A DNA stretch of 7,072 nucleotides, from positions 1-7,072 of the forward strand of contig JAIRZP010000034.1 in assembly GCA_031267175.1 (NCBI GenBank), given 5' to 3'. The first letter of the stretch is position 1. Each line of letters opens with the position of its first letter. Source of the DNA: Coriobacteriales bacterium (lineage in GTDB: Bacteria; Actinomycetota; Coriobacteriia; Coriobacteriales; UBA8131). Made by a program: the position numbers and the translations under genes. The notes under the pieces are model-generated. The model had not been told where the DNA came from. It was given only the letters and a program-made list of their open reading frames with translations, and searched no databases. This document shows, piece after piece, positions 6,749 to 7,072 of the stretch.

Positions 6749-6854
6749 AATCGCTGTTCTCCCGTTGCTGCTCGTGGGTACGTTTAGTCATCTTATCGAA
6801 CATGGGTGGCTACAAAACCGCGTGTAACCAAAACGTTGGACACACAGTATAGCA
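6749..6854 (-). promoter_or_regulatory. Promoter and conserved leader of NlpC/P60 copy 1
   Basis: The minus strand reads TGCTATACT (6846-6854), an extended -10, followed by GTGTGTCC (6838-6845), the CACGCGGTTTTGT block (6812-6824) and the 27-nt block (6754-6780) with GGGAG. The predicted leader is about 91 nt. A local hairpin GTGTCCAA-CGTT-TTGG-TT-ACAC is possible near the 5' end; the equivalent in copy 2 pairs less well. The shared blocks could be a binding site or RNA element controlling both hydrolases, or simply remnants of recent duplication. Confidence 0.6.
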
Positions 6855-6873
6855 GGTTTGACGCGCTTTTGCC

Positions 6874-6985
6874 TGTCGAGGCCAATGTCGAGGCCCCTGC
6901 GGAGCGTGATGTCCGCGGGGTCCGCACTGTTTCGGCTTTCTCCGCCAAGGTGGCTGGAGCCTGCGGAGCGCAATGTCCGCCGGGG
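6874..6985. repeat. Intergenic GC-rich hairpin repeats (REP-like)
   Basis: Two direct copies of a roughly 25-nt unit, CCTGCGGAGCG, two variable bases, ATGTCCGC, then G-rich, lie at 6896-6920 and 6960-6985, 64 nt apart. Each holds the inverted repeat GCGGA/TCCGC. In the first copy, the flanking CCCC and GGGG extend the stem to 9 bp with a one-base bulge. Just beside it a 10-nt TGTCGAGGCC occurs twice at 12-nt spacing (6874-6883, 6886-6895). The second copy is next to CGGGG-TT-CCCCG-like symmetry (about 6980-6992). They lie directly after the stop of the upstream gene, lack U-runs, and could be dispersed extragenic palindromes or part of a transcription-end region. Confidence 0.55.
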
Positions 6986-6993
6986 AACCCCGC

Positions 6994-7072
6994 TCAGAAC
7001 TCCAACTCTTCCAGGCGCTCAAAGAGTACGTGCACCTTGCCCAGAAAGCCCCAGGGGTCAAAGATTGCGGCG
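6994..7072 (-). CDS. C-terminal fragment of an unidentified protein
   Basis: Only the last 25 codons and a TGA stop (6994-6996) are inside the window; the rest lies beyond the right edge. The visible end contains IFDPWGFLGKVHVLFERLEE, a hydrophobic turn leading into an amphipathic helix, and reads like a genuine protein C-terminus. The repeat-rich, non-coding-looking sequence begins right after the stop. I do not recognise the family. The other open frames through this area run into the repeats and have an arginine/proline-rich composition typical of shadows. Confidence 0.5.
   Translation of the reverse strand, partial: AAIFDPWGFLGKVHVLFERLEELEF

Noticed and set aside
5462..6787. 441-residue plus-strand open frame across NlpC/P60 copy 1
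   Set aside because: It is antisense to a gene with clear domains, has no recognisable motifs, and arises from GC-rich codon structure.
6788..7061. Minus-strand open frames running through the repeat region
   Set aside because: Arg/Pro/Trp-rich translations cross the hairpin repeats and the promoter of copy 1; the other frame ending at 6994 looks more like a real C-terminus.

Overview
This 7.07 kb window reads as ordinary chromosome of an anaerobic, high-GC, Gram-positive-type bacterium. I infer an actinobacterium of the Coriobacteriia (Olsenella/Atopobium/Eggerthella-like). The grounds are GC-rich alanine-rich coding sequence, a rubrerythrin (typical of anaerobes), and a pair of secreted proteins with a PcsB-like coiled coil plus NlpC/P60 domain, a form I associate with that class. 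The lineage cannot be proven from this sequence alone. Every convincing gene lies on the minus strand, so transcription runs from high to low coordinates.

In transcription order: the last 25 codons of an unidentified gene enter at the right edge (6994-7072). A 245-bp gap follows, holding two copies of a hairpin-forming GC-rich repeat and the promoter/leader of the first of two tandem paralogous NlpC/P60 peptidoglycan hydrolases (5639-6748 and 4400-5488). The two copies share promoter -10, leader blocks and coding sequence, so the whole unit was duplicated. The second copy ends in a good intrinsic terminator (4353-4398).

Next come rubrerythrin (3697-4251, own extended -10 promoter) and, 63 bp on, a PhnP-like metallo-beta-lactamase-fold hydrolase with a TTG start (2812-3633). 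The 82-bp gap after it carries another extended -10 promoter. That promoter appears to drive a three-gene unit: a YtxH-domain membrane-anchored protein (2079-2729), seryl-tRNA synthetase serS (773-2053), and a DUF711/UPF0210 protein (1-782, cut by the left edge). The DUF711 start codon lies inside the 3' end of serS.

Functionally the window combines cell-envelope remodelling (two hydrolases, YtxH protein), peroxide defence (rubrerythrin), tRNA charging (SerS) and two poorly defined enzymes. I found no phage, transposon, CRISPR or toxin-antitoxin signature and no clear new multi-gene system. The most interesting signals are the conserved leader shared by the hydrolase paralogs, the 62-nt stretch of perfect DNA identity between them, and the intergenic hairpin repeats upstream.
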